Assembly: GCA_964498605.1 (NCBI GenBank)
Contig: CAZCHK010000049.1
Coordinates: 1 to 17,080 of the forward strand
Origin: JBGQAS01 sp964498605
Lineage (GTDB): Bacteria; Chloroflexota; Anaerolineae; Anaerolineales; Anaerolineaceae
Direction: 5' to 3'
DNA: 17,080 nucleotides
Shown here: piece after piece, positions 6,672 to 14,207 of the stretch
How the letters are laid out: each line of letters begins with the position of its first letter
Numbering within the stretch: the first letter of the stretch is position 1
The notes under the pieces: model-generated
Seen by the model: only the letters and a program-made list of their open reading frames with translations
What the model was told of the DNA's origin: nothing
Databases searched by the model: none
Position numbers and translations under genes: made by a program

Positions 6672-7673
6672 ATGAACAAGCATGCTGCGTTTTCATTGTT
6701 GTTCATTTTATGCGCTACCGCTTGCCTACCGCTGTCTCCACCGGAACCGTCCGACACCATCACACCTGGCTCCATTGTTGCCGAAACCATAACCTTCACG
6801 GAAGTGAGCCCAACGCAAGCCCCATCGCAATCAGCAGCGCTGCCATCCGCTACGCTCGATGCTCAGGGCTGCGCATCACAGCGCATCGCCTTCCTTTCAG
6901 AAAGAAACGGCCACAGCGGTATCTATACCATGGCGCTGGATGGATCGGACCTGACCAAATTAACCCCTGATGGTCCGTTTTACCTGCGGCTTTCCTGGTC
7001 TCCAGATGGATGCCGGATCGTTTATCAAGCCAAATATAAAAACAACTACGATCTTTTCATCATGGATCACGACGGTTCAAACGTCTTTCAATTGACCAAC
7101 ACGCCTGTCGACGAGTGGGGACCCGCCTGGTCGCCGGATGGTTCGCGCATCGCGTTCCACATGAATCAAAACAACAATGACGATATCTTTCTGATCGATC
7201 CTGACGGCTCGAACCTGGTCCGGGTAACCACCGACCAGGACTGGGACTGGTTCCCCGCCTGGTCCCCAGACAGCTCCCGCCTTTCTTTCTTTTCGCGTCG
7301 TGACGGCGCCTCGGAGGTCTATGTCATCAATGCCGATGGCACGGGCGAAAACCGCCTGACGATCTCCCCGGACAGCGACAGCAGTTCCGCCTGGTCACCG
7401 GATGGCACACGCATCGCTTTTGAAACCAATCGTGACGATGGCGACACCTTTGAGATCTACATCATGGACGCGGACGGTTCGAATCCCTTCAATCTTACCA
7501 ACTCACCCGGCGATGATCTCAACCCCTTCTGGCTTCCCGACGGCAGCGGGTTGATCTTTATGTCCCGTCGCGATGGGAACGAGGAGATCTATCTCATGCG
7601 TTTTGATGGTTCTGAACCAGTCCGGCTGACATTCGATCCGGCTTACGATAATTTTCCACGCTTCACGCCGTAA
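6672..7673 (+). CDS. TolB-like WD40/PD40 beta-propeller lipoprotein
   Basis: A 333-aa exported protein. The signal peptide ends in the lipobox ATAC with C18 as the probable lipidated residue; a Ser/Pro/Thr linker runs to about residue 65. The rest is a repeat array with the PD40 signature: SWSPDG (108), AWSPDG (152), AWSPDS (196), AWSPDG (240) and FWLPDG (286). These occur about every 44 residues, each paired with an aspartate-rich DxDGSN-type strand (e.g. 132-137, 176-181, 266-271). The last residues (FPRFTP) look like the strand that closes the ring, giving about six blades. Such propellers are scaffolds or sensors; TolB itself acts in envelope integrity, but there is no Tol/Pal system here. 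GGAG lies 9 bases before ATG 6672. It follows the NapHG gene by 60 bases and may be independent. Confidence 0.88.
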   Translation: MNKHAAFSLLFILCATACLPLSPPEPSDTITPGSIVAETITFTEVSPTQAPSQSAALPSATLDAQGCASQRIAFLSERNGHSGIYTMALDGSDLTKLTPDGPFYLRLSWSPDGCRIVYQAKYKNNYDLFIMDHDGSNVFQLTNTPVDEWGPAWSPDGSRIAFHMNQNNNDDIFLIDPDGSNLVRVTTDQDWDWFPAWSPDSSRLSFFSRRDGASEVYVINADGTGENRLTISPDSDSSSAWSPDGTRIAFETNRDDGDTFEIYIMDADGSNPFNLTNSPGDDLNPFWLPDGSGLIFMSRRDGNEEIYLMRFDGSEPVRLTFDPAYDNFPRFTP

Positions 7674-7676
7674 AAT

Positions 7677-7711
7677 GGAATTGCAAGGATTTGTAAATCG
7701 ATTACAATTCC
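7677..7711. repeat. Nested inverted repeats over the operon promoter
   Basis: GGAATTG (7677-7683) and CAATTCC (7705-7711) form outer arms. Inside, TTGTAA (7691-7696) and TTACAA (7702-7707) form a 6-bp dyad with a 5-base centre. Both overlap the -35/-10 region, as an operator would. The outer arms alone, 3 bases after the previous stop, could instead fold as a weak hairpin. Confidence 0.4.
7681..7708 (+). promoter_or_regulatory. Promoter of the R3H-tmk-dsbA/ppi-prsW operon, probably leaderless
   Basis: TTGCAA (7681-7686) and TACAAT (7703-7708) are spaced by 16 bases. Transcription would start near 7715-7720, at or just before the ATG at 7720. There is no Shine-Dalgarno sequence in front of that ATG, which fits a leaderless mRNA. 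Confidence 0.5.
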
Positions 7712-7719
7712 GCTAATCT

Positions 7720-9309
7720 ATGAGTCAAAAACGAATCACCGATGATCTGCATGCCCTGCTGGGTGTGCTGCCGCCTGAGATCGCTGACGCCGTTCAGGCC
7801 GCCAATAATTCCGACAAACTGATGGAGATCGTGCTGGACCTGGGCCGCCTTCCAATGGCGCGCTTTGTGGACAGCGAACTCCCATTGAGCGAGAAGGAGA
7901 TCACCAGCGCCGAGATCGACACGGTCACCTCGCACATTGGCGAGTTTGACGCGGACAACCGCGCCGGACTGGAGCGGACTCTGCACCGCATTTCCGGCAT
8001 CCGCAACCGCCGCGGTCACGTGGTGGGTCTCACCTGCCGCGTGGGACGCGCCGTGTACGGCACGATCGACATCATCCAGGACCTGGTCGAGTCTGAAAAG
8101 AGCATCCTGCTCCTGGGTAAACCCGGCATTGGCAAGACCACCATGCTGCGCGAAGCCGCGCGCATTCTCGCTGAAAAGAAACGCGTTGTCATTGTCGATA
8201 CCTCCAATGAGATCGGAGGCGACGGAGACGTGCCCCATCCCGCGGTGGGACGCGCCAGGCGCATGCAGGTGCGCACCCCCACGCTGCAGCATGAGGTGAT
8301 GATCGAAGCGGTAGAAAATCACAACCCCGAGGTCATCGTCATTGACGAGATCGGGCGGGAACTGGAAGCCGCCGCTGCCCGCACCATCGCCGAGCGCGGC
8401 GTGCAGCTGGTCGCCACCGCGCACGGGCGCACGCTGGAAAACCTGCTCCTCAATCCGACCCTGTCCGATCTGATCGGCGGCATTGAATCGGTGACTCTTT
8501 CCGACGAGGAAGCCCGCCGCCGCGGGACGCAGAAAACCGTCCTGGAGCGCCGCGCCCCTCCCACCTTCGATATCCTGGTCGAGATTGCCGAACGCGACCG
8601 CATGGTCATCTATCCCGATGTGGCGGCTGCCGTGGATGAGCTGGTCCGCGGTTATCCCCTCCATCCCGAGATCCGCTGGCGCGATGACAAGGGCGAGATC
8701 CACACAGAGCAGGCCGCCATACCCGCGGTGCTTCCCGCCCGTAATGGTCAGCGCCGCGTGACCGACAGCAGCCACAATAGCAGCCGCACCGTTGAAAACG
8801 GTACGGCTTACACAGCCCAGGCCGCGACGCCCCGCAGGAATTCCCCGCCGAAACGCATCTATGCCTACGGCGTGGCGCGCAACCGCCTGACCGACGCCGC
8901 CAAGATCCTGGGCGTCCCCATCCTGCTTGCCAAGGATCCCGCCGATGCCGAGGTGCTCATCACGCTGCGCACATATTACCGCGGTAACCTCCAGGTGATC
9001 AAGGACGCCGAGAAGCGCGGCATGCCCATTTACGTTCTGCGGGCCAACACCGCCAGTCAAATGCAGCAGTCGCTGGCTGAGATCTTCAGCATGTCGCCGC
9101 TCGGTGCAGGTGAGCTGGACCTGCAGCAGGTCTCGCTCGAGACGCAGGAAGCCATCGAAGCCGTGATGAACGGGCAGCGCTACGCCGACCTTCCCCCGGC
9201 AGTCGCCTCCGTGCGCCGTTTGCAGCACGAACTGGCGCGTCAATCCGAGCTCATTTCGCACTCGCTCGGCAAAGATCCCAACCGCCACGTGCGCATTTAC
9301 CGCGAATAG
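7720..9309 (+). CDS. SpoIIIAA/Ycf45-like AAA ATPase with C-terminal R3H domain
   Basis: A 529-aa cytosolic nucleotide- and nucleic-acid-binding protein. The ATPase core has Walker A GKPGIGKTT (133-141), Walker B VIVIDEIG (205-212) and a following TAHG (233-236). This arrangement resembles the SpoIIIAA/secretion-ATPase type of the Ycf45 family seen in cyanobacteria, plastids and Chloroflexota. A variable linker (about 330-378) leads to an alpha/beta segment (YAYGVARNRLTDAAKILG) and a C-terminal R3H domain (about 490-529) with the motif RRLQHELARQ. R3H domains bind single-stranded nucleic acid. The family's function is not settled. It heads the operon; tmk starts 2 bases after its stop. The ATG at 7720 lacks a ribosome site, supporting leaderless translation. 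Confidence 0.88.
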   Translation: MSQKRITDDLHALLGVLPPEIADAVQAANNSDKLMEIVLDLGRLPMARFVDSELPLSEKEITSAEIDTVTSHIGEFDADNRAGLERTLHRISGIRNRRGHVVGLTCRVGRAVYGTIDIIQDLVESEKSILLLGKPGIGKTTMLREAARILAEKKRVVIVDTSNEIGGDGDVPHPAVGRARRMQVRTPTLQHEVMIEAVENHNPEVIVIDEIGRELEAAAARTIAERGVQLVATAHGRTLENLLLNPTLSDLIGGIESVTLSDEEARRRGTQKTVLERRAPPTFDILVEIAERDRMVIYPDVAAAVDELVRGYPLHPEIRWRDDKGEIHTEQAAIPAVLPARNGQRRVTDSSHNSSRTVENGTAYTAQAATPRRNSPPKRIYAYGVARNRLTDAAKILGVPILLAKDPADAEVLITLRTYYRGNLQVIKDAEKRGMPIYVLRANTASQMQQSLAEIFSMSPLGAGELDLQQVSLETQEAIEAVMNGQRYADLPPAVASVRRLQHELARQSELISHSLGKDPNRHVRIYRE

Positions 9310-9311
9310 CC

Positions 9312-9950
9312 ATGTTCATCACCATCGAAGGTCCCGACGGCAGCGGCAAGACCAGCCAGGTAAAACCCCTGGGCGAGTTCCTGCAGTCCGAAGGCTATCC
9401 TGTCTTCTGCGCCCGTGAACCCGGCTCGACAGCCATCAGTGAGCAGGTGCGGGATATCATCATGCGCCTCGATAACACCGCCATGCATCCGCGCACAGAA
9501 ACACTGCTCTTCTGTTCGGCGCGCGCCCAGCTTGTGGAGGAAGTGATCCGACCCCGTCTGGATGCTGGTGAAATCGTCCTGCTGGACCGCTACGCTGACT
9601 CGACCCTGGCGTACCAGGGCTACGGGCACGGCCATGACCTCGACACGCTGCGCGTTATCCTGCGCTTTGCCACCGGCGGCCTGACACCCGATTTGACCGT
9701 GCTGATGGACATCGACTCCGAGACAGGTCTGCGCCGCCGTCAGAAGGGGGGAGGGGAATGGAACCGCCTGGATGCCTATGAGCTGGACCTGCACCGCCGC
9801 GTGCGAGAGGGCTACCTGGAACTTGCTCATCTCGAACCGCTGCGCTGGGTGACCGTGGATGCCAGCCAGTCCCCTGAAGTGGTACAATCGACGCTACGAA
9901 AAATCATCGTGGAGCGCATCGAAGCATTTCGAGTCAACCCGAGAATTTAG
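9312..9950 (+). CDS. tmk: Thymidylate kinase
   Basis: A 212-aa enzyme converting dTMP and ATP to dTDP and ADP in the dTTP pathway; cytosolic and essential. It starts MFITIEGPDGSGKTSQ, with the P-loop GPDGSGKT at residues 7-14. REPGST follows as the family's substrate-binding signature, then LLDRYADSTLAYQGYG, matching the DRYxxSTxAYQG family motif. An Arg-rich LID region (RRRQKGGGEWNRLD) follows. The length is normal for the family. It begins 2 bases after the stop of the R3H gene with no ribosome site of its own, so it is probably translated by coupling. The next gene starts 13 bases after its stop. Confidence 0.95.
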   Translation: MFITIEGPDGSGKTSQVKPLGEFLQSEGYPVFCAREPGSTAISEQVRDIIMRLDNTAMHPRTETLLFCSARAQLVEEVIRPRLDAGEIVLLDRYADSTLAYQGYGHGHDLDTLRVILRFATGGLTPDLTVLMDIDSETGLRRRQKGGGEWNRLDAYELDLHRRVREGYLELAHLEPLRWVTVDASQSPEVVQSTLRKIIVERIEAFRVNPRI

Positions 9951-9963
9951 AAAGGATTTTCAA

Positions 9964-11232
9964 ATGCGCAAATTTGTCTATCTCACGCTGCTGGTCGTGA
10001 TGCTGGTTACAGCCGCGTGCACCAACAAAAACCCCGAGGCCACACCCACAGCGGAACCTGCTGCCACAAACGACTCTTCCACTACCGCAGTTGCTCTTCA
10101 ATCCGGCGAGTGTGAGCTGATTGGCGGCATCTTCCCTGACTTCAAAGACGCCTCGGCTGCCACATACGCCCCCATCATGGAAACAGAATGGGTGCGCGGT
10201 CCACAGGACGCCACCATGACCGTGATCGAGTACGCGGAATACACCTGTCCCTACTGCGTGCAGATCGCCGCCGGTTGGGAACAGCTCCTGAGCGAATACC
10301 CGGATGAGGTTCGCTATGTGTATCGTCACTTCCCGGTAGGTCATGAAAAATCCAACATCGCCATCCAGGCCGCTGAAGCCGCCGCGCTGCAGGGCAAGTT
10401 CTGGGAAATGCACAACCTGCTCTACGACTACACCCTGTGGGAAAGCTGGAACAGCCTGTCAATAGCTGATTTCAAGACCTGGGTCACGGAGCGTGCCGGT
10501 GAAATGGGCATGGATACAGCCCGGTTTGCTGCGGACCTGGACAGCGCCGTGACACTGCAGAAAGCCACGGATGGCTACTCAGCTGCACTGGCAGCAGGAA
10601 TCAATGGCACACCTTCCGTTTTCATCCTGCTGGACGGGAAGTTGATGTGGGTACCTGCTGACGGCTTCTACGCTACCTTCGCCAATCTCCAGGCCGTTCT
10701 GGAGCTGTGGAAGCTTGAAGACAGGAAGTTCAGCGCCTGCCCCACCGTAACCGTGGATGACGCCAAGACCTACTACGCCACGCTCGAAACCACCAAGGGC
10801 GATATCAAGCTGGAGCTCTTTGCCGATGCAGCCCCCTTCGCTGTCTCGTCCTTCATTTACCTGGCTGAGAACGGCTGGTACGACAACGTGCCCTGGCACC
10901 GCGTCATCGACAACTTTGTCGCCCAAACAGGCGATCCCAGCGGTACAGGCATGGGCAGCCCCGGCTACATGTTTGGTGACGAGATCACCACTGGCCTGGT
11001 CTTTGACTCCGCAGGCGTGGTTGGCATGGCCAACAGCGGCCCCGGCACCAACGGCTCGCAGTTCTTCATCACCCTCGCACCCCAACCTGATCTGAATGGC
11101 AATTACACCATTTTTGCCCGCGTAGTGCAGGGTATGGATGTGGTTCAGTCCCTTACACTGCGTAACCCCGGACAGGACACCGTCCTTGCCGATCCGGATA
11201 TACTCCTGACGGTGACGATCACCAGCGAGTAA
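9964..11232 (+). CDS. Fused DsbA-like thioredoxin and cyclophilin prolyl isomerase lipoprotein
   Basis: A 422-aa exported folding factor. The signal peptide MRKFVYLTLLVVMLVTAAC ends in a lipobox with C19. A Thr/Ala/Pro linker follows. The DsbA/Thioredoxin_4-type domain (about 72-252) has the active site CPYC (95-98), YRHFP and the cis-Pro loop GTPSVF (215-220). After a short linker with another Cys (C259), a cyclophilin domain (about 270-420) carries WHRVIDNFVAQTGDP (R313, F318, Q321) and NGSQFFIT (Q366, F367), both catalytic signatures. The protein thus joins disulfide oxidation or exchange and proline isomerisation outside the membrane. The start is ATG 9964, since AGAAAGGA lies about 7 bases upstream; upstream in-frame codons overlap tmk. 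Its stop abuts the PrsW ATG. I am confident about both domains. Confidence 0.92.
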   Translation: MRKFVYLTLLVVMLVTAACTNKNPEATPTAEPAATNDSSTTAVALQSGECELIGGIFPDFKDASAATYAPIMETEWVRGPQDATMTVIEYAEYTCPYCVQIAAGWEQLLSEYPDEVRYVYRHFPVGHEKSNIAIQAAEAAALQGKFWEMHNLLYDYTLWESWNSLSIADFKTWVTERAGEMGMDTARFAADLDSAVTLQKATDGYSAALAAGINGTPSVFILLDGKLMWVPADGFYATFANLQAVLELWKLEDRKFSACPTVTVDDAKTYYATLETTKGDIKLELFADAAPFAVSSFIYLAENGWYDNVPWHRVIDNFVAQTGDPSGTGMGSPGYMFGDEITTGLVFDSAGVVGMANSGPGTNGSQFFITLAPQPDLNGNYTIFARVVQGMDVVQSLTLRNPGQDTVLADPDILLTVTITSE

Positions 11233-12477
11233 ATGCAACAAAACTCTTCTCAGGGCTGCCTGCCTGTCATTCTGCGTGTGCTGAACATCACTGCCATCGC
11301 GGGACTGGCGCTGGCAGTCCTGCTTTTTTTCCTCTCCGGGCTGGAAGCGCTCAGCGGCGCTCCCGCAGGGCTTCTCACCGAAGCCCTGCCGGCTTTTTCG
11401 TTCTGCGCGCTCATGCTCTTCCTGCTCATTCTGCAGGCCCTTTCACTCTCCCGCGCCTTCAGACCCGAACCACCCAGCGTAATCCCTTCCCTTGACCCGG
11501 GCAGGAATTACCTCATCGCGACCGTTTTGCTCCCCGTGTGGGGTTTGGGCCTGGCTGCCGGCCAGATACTCATCAACTGGCAGGTGGGTCTATTTCTTCT
11601 GCCGTTCCTGCAGCTTATTGTCGTGGCATTGCCCCTGTGGTGGTTCGTGGAGCTCGGGCGACACAAGCTTCCCCGCAACCCGCGTTTCAACCTGTGGGGC
11701 GCAGCCAGCACCGGTACCACCATCGTGCCGCTGCTGACCATGATCATCGAGATCGTCCTGCTCTTCCTGCTGGCGTTCGTCCTGATCTTGACCCTCGCCC
11801 TGCAGCCAGGCTGGTCCGCGCAGGTCACGCGCCTGTTCGAATTCGCCCAAAGCGCGGATACCAATGCCCTCAACCAGTGGCTTCTGAACGCTCTGCAGGA
11901 TCCGGCGCTGCTGAGTGTGATCCTGCTGTACGTGGCGGTGCTCGTTCCGTCCATTGAGGAACTGACCAAAGCGTTGGGCGTGATCGCCTTCGGCGGGCGC
12001 CGCCTGACCCCTGCACAGGGCTTCTCGCTGGGACTGATCAGCGGGGCGGCTTTCGGTTTCATCGAGAGCGTGCTGATGCTTTCGGCCAGCTTTAACTCCG
12101 ACTGGTACCTGATGGTGATGCTGCGTGCCGGGACCACCCTGCTGCACACCACCACGGCAGCCATCACTGGCTGGGGGCTGGCATCCGCCTTCAGTCAGCG
12201 CAGGACCGGACGCATGTTCCTTGCCTTCCTCGGTGCTATCGCCGTACACGGGATGTGGAACGGCTTTGGGGTGATGCTCGGACTCAATCCCGTCTCTGCC
12301 ACCGGCCTGCAGAGCGAGGTGCTTGTGTCCACCCCGCGCGATGTCCTGTGCCTGTCTGTTCTTGGCGTTCTCACTCTCCTCATGCTGGTGCTGCTGGTCG
12401 TGATGAACAGCCGCCTGCGAGACGAGAATCGTCCTGAACCTGAGTCTTCCTTCCCTCCGCCCCTGCCGCAGGCTTAA
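11233..12477 (+). CDS. PrsW-family intramembrane protease-like protein
   Basis: A 414-aa polytopic protein with about nine or ten TM segments and a short Pro/Glu-rich C-terminal tail (from about 396). The PrsW/CPBP-type glutamic protease motifs are present in order: EELTK (E242, E243), GAAFGFIES (E278), LLHTTTAA (H305) and VHGMWNGFG (H339, N343). PrsW in Bacillus cleaves the anti-sigma factor RsiW, but no anti-sigma gene is seen here, so the substrate is unknown. The ATG follows the TAA of the DsbA-cyclophilin gene with no gap and only a poor ribosome site (AGCGAG), indicating coupled translation. The N-terminal half (TM 1-5) lies before the catalytic part and has no motif I recognise. Confidence 0.87.
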   Translation: MQQNSSQGCLPVILRVLNITAIAGLALAVLLFFLSGLEALSGAPAGLLTEALPAFSFCALMLFLLILQALSLSRAFRPEPPSVIPSLDPGRNYLIATVLLPVWGLGLAAGQILINWQVGLFLLPFLQLIVVALPLWWFVELGRHKLPRNPRFNLWGAASTGTTIVPLLTMIIEIVLLFLLAFVLILTLALQPGWSAQVTRLFEFAQSADTNALNQWLLNALQDPALLSVILLYVAVLVPSIEELTKALGVIAFGGRRLTPAQGFSLGLISGAAFGFIESVLMLSASFNSDWYLMVMLRAGTTLLHTTTAAITGWGLASAFSQRRTGRMFLAFLGAIAVHGMWNGFGVMLGLNPVSATGLQSEVLVSTPRDVLCLSVLGVLTLLMLVLLVVMNSRLRDENRPEPESSFPPPLPQA

Positions 12478-12619
12478 TCCCCTGCCAAAGTGGAGTGCAT
12501 TTTGATCGCGGCCAAGAAGGCGCATTACCTCAGTCACATTTCAATATTTCATACACAAATATGTGCACCCGGGGGAGTAGAATAGGGTTAATCCTTTCAG
12601 AAAGTCCAACGGTGAGCGC
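12478..12619 (+). promoter_or_regulatory. Intergenic region upstream of the acyltransferase gene with a dyad
   Basis: ATATTT (12544-12549) and AAATAT (12557-12562) form a perfect 6-bp dyad; CACAT (12535-12539) and ATGTG (12561-12565) give a wider overlapping pair. A TAGAAT at 12578-12583 could be a -10 box, but no convincing -35 is present. I see no intrinsic terminator for the upstream operon. Confidence 0.3.
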
Positions 12620-13306
12620 ATGAAACGTCAAACGCTGCAGAACATCATCACCTGGCTCCTCAAGGCCATCACCCGCACCGAGTACCTCGGCGTGGATCTC
12701 GTCCCCTCCAGCGGTCCCGTGCTCATCGCCACCAACCATCTCAGCCGCGCCGATATCGGCGTGCTTTTTGGCAACCCAGCCCGTCCCGACCTGACCGCGC
12801 TGGTCACCACCAAGTACCTCAACTACGGTTTCATCAAGTGGTTCTGCACGACAGCTGAAGCCATCTGGATCGACCGCGAGCATGCCGACTTTGGCGCTTT
12901 CCGCCTGGCAACTGAAGCTCTCAAGAGCGGACGCGCCGTGGGCATCTCCCCGGAAGGCACACGCTCCAGCCAGACGCATGCCCTGCTGCAGGGCAAACCC
13001 GGCACCATCCTGCTGGCGATCAAGAACAAGGCGCCTATCGTCCCCGTGGCGCTGTCCGGCACCGAGAACGCCTTCCACGAGCTGTACCGCCTGCGTAAAC
13101 CGCGCATGACCGTGCGCTTCGGCGCGCCCTTCTACGTCGACCCCGAAATGCATCCGGTCAACGGTCAGCGCATCAGCGGGAACCACTCCGAGATGCTCAG
13201 GCTCTGGACGGACGAGACAATGTGCCGCATCGCCGCCCTCCTCCCCGAGCAGTACCGCGGTTTCTACAGGGACTTCCCCCGCGTTAAAGAACTGGAAATG
13301 AACTGA
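12620..13306 (+). CDS. plsC: 1-acyl-glycerol-3-phosphate acyltransferase (PlsC-like)
   Basis: A 228-aa member of the lysophospholipid acyltransferase family, which acylates 1-acyl-glycerol-3-phosphate to phosphatidate at the inner face of the membrane. The catalytic NHxxxxD motif is NHLSRAD (H40, D45). The substrate-binding motif PEGTRS is at 111-116. The hydrophobic APIVPVALSGTE stretch matches motif IV. The size is normal. A GGTGAG site lies 4 bases before ATG 12620. It has its own 142-base upstream region, so it is probably transcribed separately from the tmk operon. The gene symbol is by family; the family also includes acyltransferases with other lysolipid acceptors. Confidence 0.88.
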   Translation: MKRQTLQNIITWLLKAITRTEYLGVDLVPSSGPVLIATNHLSRADIGVLFGNPARPDLTALVTTKYLNYGFIKWFCTTAEAIWIDREHADFGAFRLATEALKSGRAVGISPEGTRSSQTHALLQGKPGTILLAIKNKAPIVPVALSGTENAFHELYRLRKPRMTVRFGAPFYVDPEMHPVNGQRISGNHSEMLRLWTDETMCRIAALLPEQYRGFYRDFPRVKELEMN

Positions 13307-13390
13307 TCGTCCCATTTCATTAACCATTTACACTGCCACCTTTGACTGCCTGGCCTAATTACCGATCAAAAACCTTTGAGATTTTACCTG

Positions 13391-13418
13391 TTCGCACAAA
13401 AAATGTTTGTGCTATTAT
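13391..13418 (+). promoter_or_regulatory. Extended -10 promoter of the six-TM protein gene
   Basis: TATTAT (13413-13418) is preceded by TGC, an extended -10. A weak -35 TTCGCA (13391-13396) is 16 bases upstream. The predicted start is near 13425, giving a leader of about 48 bases with AGAGGGA before ATG 13473. Confidence 0.5.
13394..13412. repeat. Operator-like inverted repeat GCACAAA-N5-TTTGTGC
   Basis: Perfect 7-bp arms (13394-13400 and 13406-13412) fill the spacer between the -35 and -10 boxes of the promoter at 13391-13418. A protein bound here would block RNA polymerase. Confidence 0.55.
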
Positions 13419-13472
13419 GGTATTCATCAACTCATTCTTATCATGTCTTCGTATTAAAAAGAGAGGGAACTA

Positions 13473-14153
13473 ATGGATCACCTGCAAGAACAATCCCGGC
13501 AGGCTGTGAAAAATCCCGAGGAGAATACCCCTCGCAATCCCTGGAAAAGGCGGGGAGAGGAAGATGTAGCTTATCAGCGGCAGGCACAGGTCACATGGTG
13601 GACGCTGCTGGGCGGCATCGCCGTGGCAGCTCTTCTTACCTCATTTGAACCACTCATCGAACAAGTCCAAAACGGACAGTGGCACCTGCTGCTGTTAACG
13701 CTGGCGACGTTTTGCGTCATCATCAACGCCTGGGTGCAGACGGCATGGGGCGCGTTGGTGCTGCGCTGGCCGATCACTGTTCCCACCGCGATTTGCATAT
13801 TCTTTGGTGGTATTTCCTTATCCATAGCGTCTTTGTCGATTCTACGACCCGCACTGTGGTACGCCGCTGTCATGTCTATCCTGCTTTTCTCCCAACTCAC
13901 CCAGTACACGTTCATGAAAACCAAAGGGTGGGTCACCCTTCCGCGTCCCGCCGTGAGACGCGCCAAAGCCGGTATCCGCCTGTACTGGTTATTTGTCCTG
14001 TTGACTGGAGCGATCAGCGTCTGGCTCTTCGTATCTCCCTCGCGTTTACTGGAGATCATTGCATGCTGCCTGGCGCTGGTTCTTGCGGTTTTGGCGCTCC
14101 TCTGGCAGCATCTTGGGATGCAGGCTGAGAAAAAGCGCATGGGAATTGCATAA
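13473..14153 (+). CDS. Six-TM membrane protein, unknown function
   Basis: A 226-aa protein I do not recognise. The first ~40 residues are polar and charged (a Gln/Glu/Asn/Lys-rich cytoplasmic tail ending near WKRRGEED). Six hydrophobic segments follow, at about 42-58, 70-90, 97-122, 127-148, 169-189 and 192-213, with a short basic C-terminus (EKKRMGIA). A positively charged loop (KTKGWVTLPRPAVRRAKAG, about 149-167) lies between TM4 and TM5, so by the positive-inside rule it and both termini are cytoplasmic. No conserved catalytic motif is seen. The start is supported by GAGAGGGA 7 bases upstream. It is monocistronic: its own extended -10 promoter with an overlapping dyad, and an intrinsic terminator 29 bases after the stop. 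That suggests a separately regulated function. Confidence 0.7.
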   Translation: MDHLQEQSRQAVKNPEENTPRNPWKRRGEEDVAYQRQAQVTWWTLLGGIAVAALLTSFEPLIEQVQNGQWHLLLLTLATFCVIINAWVQTAWGALVLRWPITVPTAICIFFGGISLSIASLSILRPALWYAAVMSILLFSQLTQYTFMKTKGWVTLPRPAVRRAKAGIRLYWLFVLLTGAISVWLFVSPSRLLEIIACCLALVLAVLALLWQHLGMQAEKKRMGIA

Positions 14154-14181
14154 TCCTTGATTCAAAATGAAACTTTTAGTG

Positions 14182-14207
14182 TTAGCGGAAGCGCTAAGAC
14201 AATTTTT
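14182..14207 (+). terminator. Intrinsic terminator of the six-TM protein gene
   Basis: TTAGCG (14182-14187) and CGCTAA (14192-14197) form a stem with a four-base GAAG loop, followed by GACAATTTTT (T5 at 14203-14207). It starts 29 bases after the stop at 14153. Confidence 0.65.

Noticed and set aside
6780..7660. DNA repeats in 6780-7660 as a repeat element
   Set aside because: The similarity is due to the roughly 44-residue propeller blades in the protein, not a mobile or tandem DNA repeat.
7702..9288. 528-aa open frame on the minus strand opposite the R3H-ATPase gene
   Set aside because: It is antisense to a gene with clear Walker and R3H motifs. Its composition (His/Gly/Ala/Asp-rich) is that of a GC-rich shadow frame, and it has no ribosome site or known motif.
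9859..9963. Longer N-terminus for the DsbA-cyclophilin protein beginning at 9859
   Set aside because: It overlaps tmk by 92 bases and would bury the signal peptide. The ATG at 9964 has a ribosome site and starts a proper lipoprotein signal.
11590..12537. 315-aa minus-strand frame opposite the PrsW gene
   Set aside because: It is a shadow of the hydrophobic frame: very rich in His/Gln/Glu/Gly, with no start context or motif.
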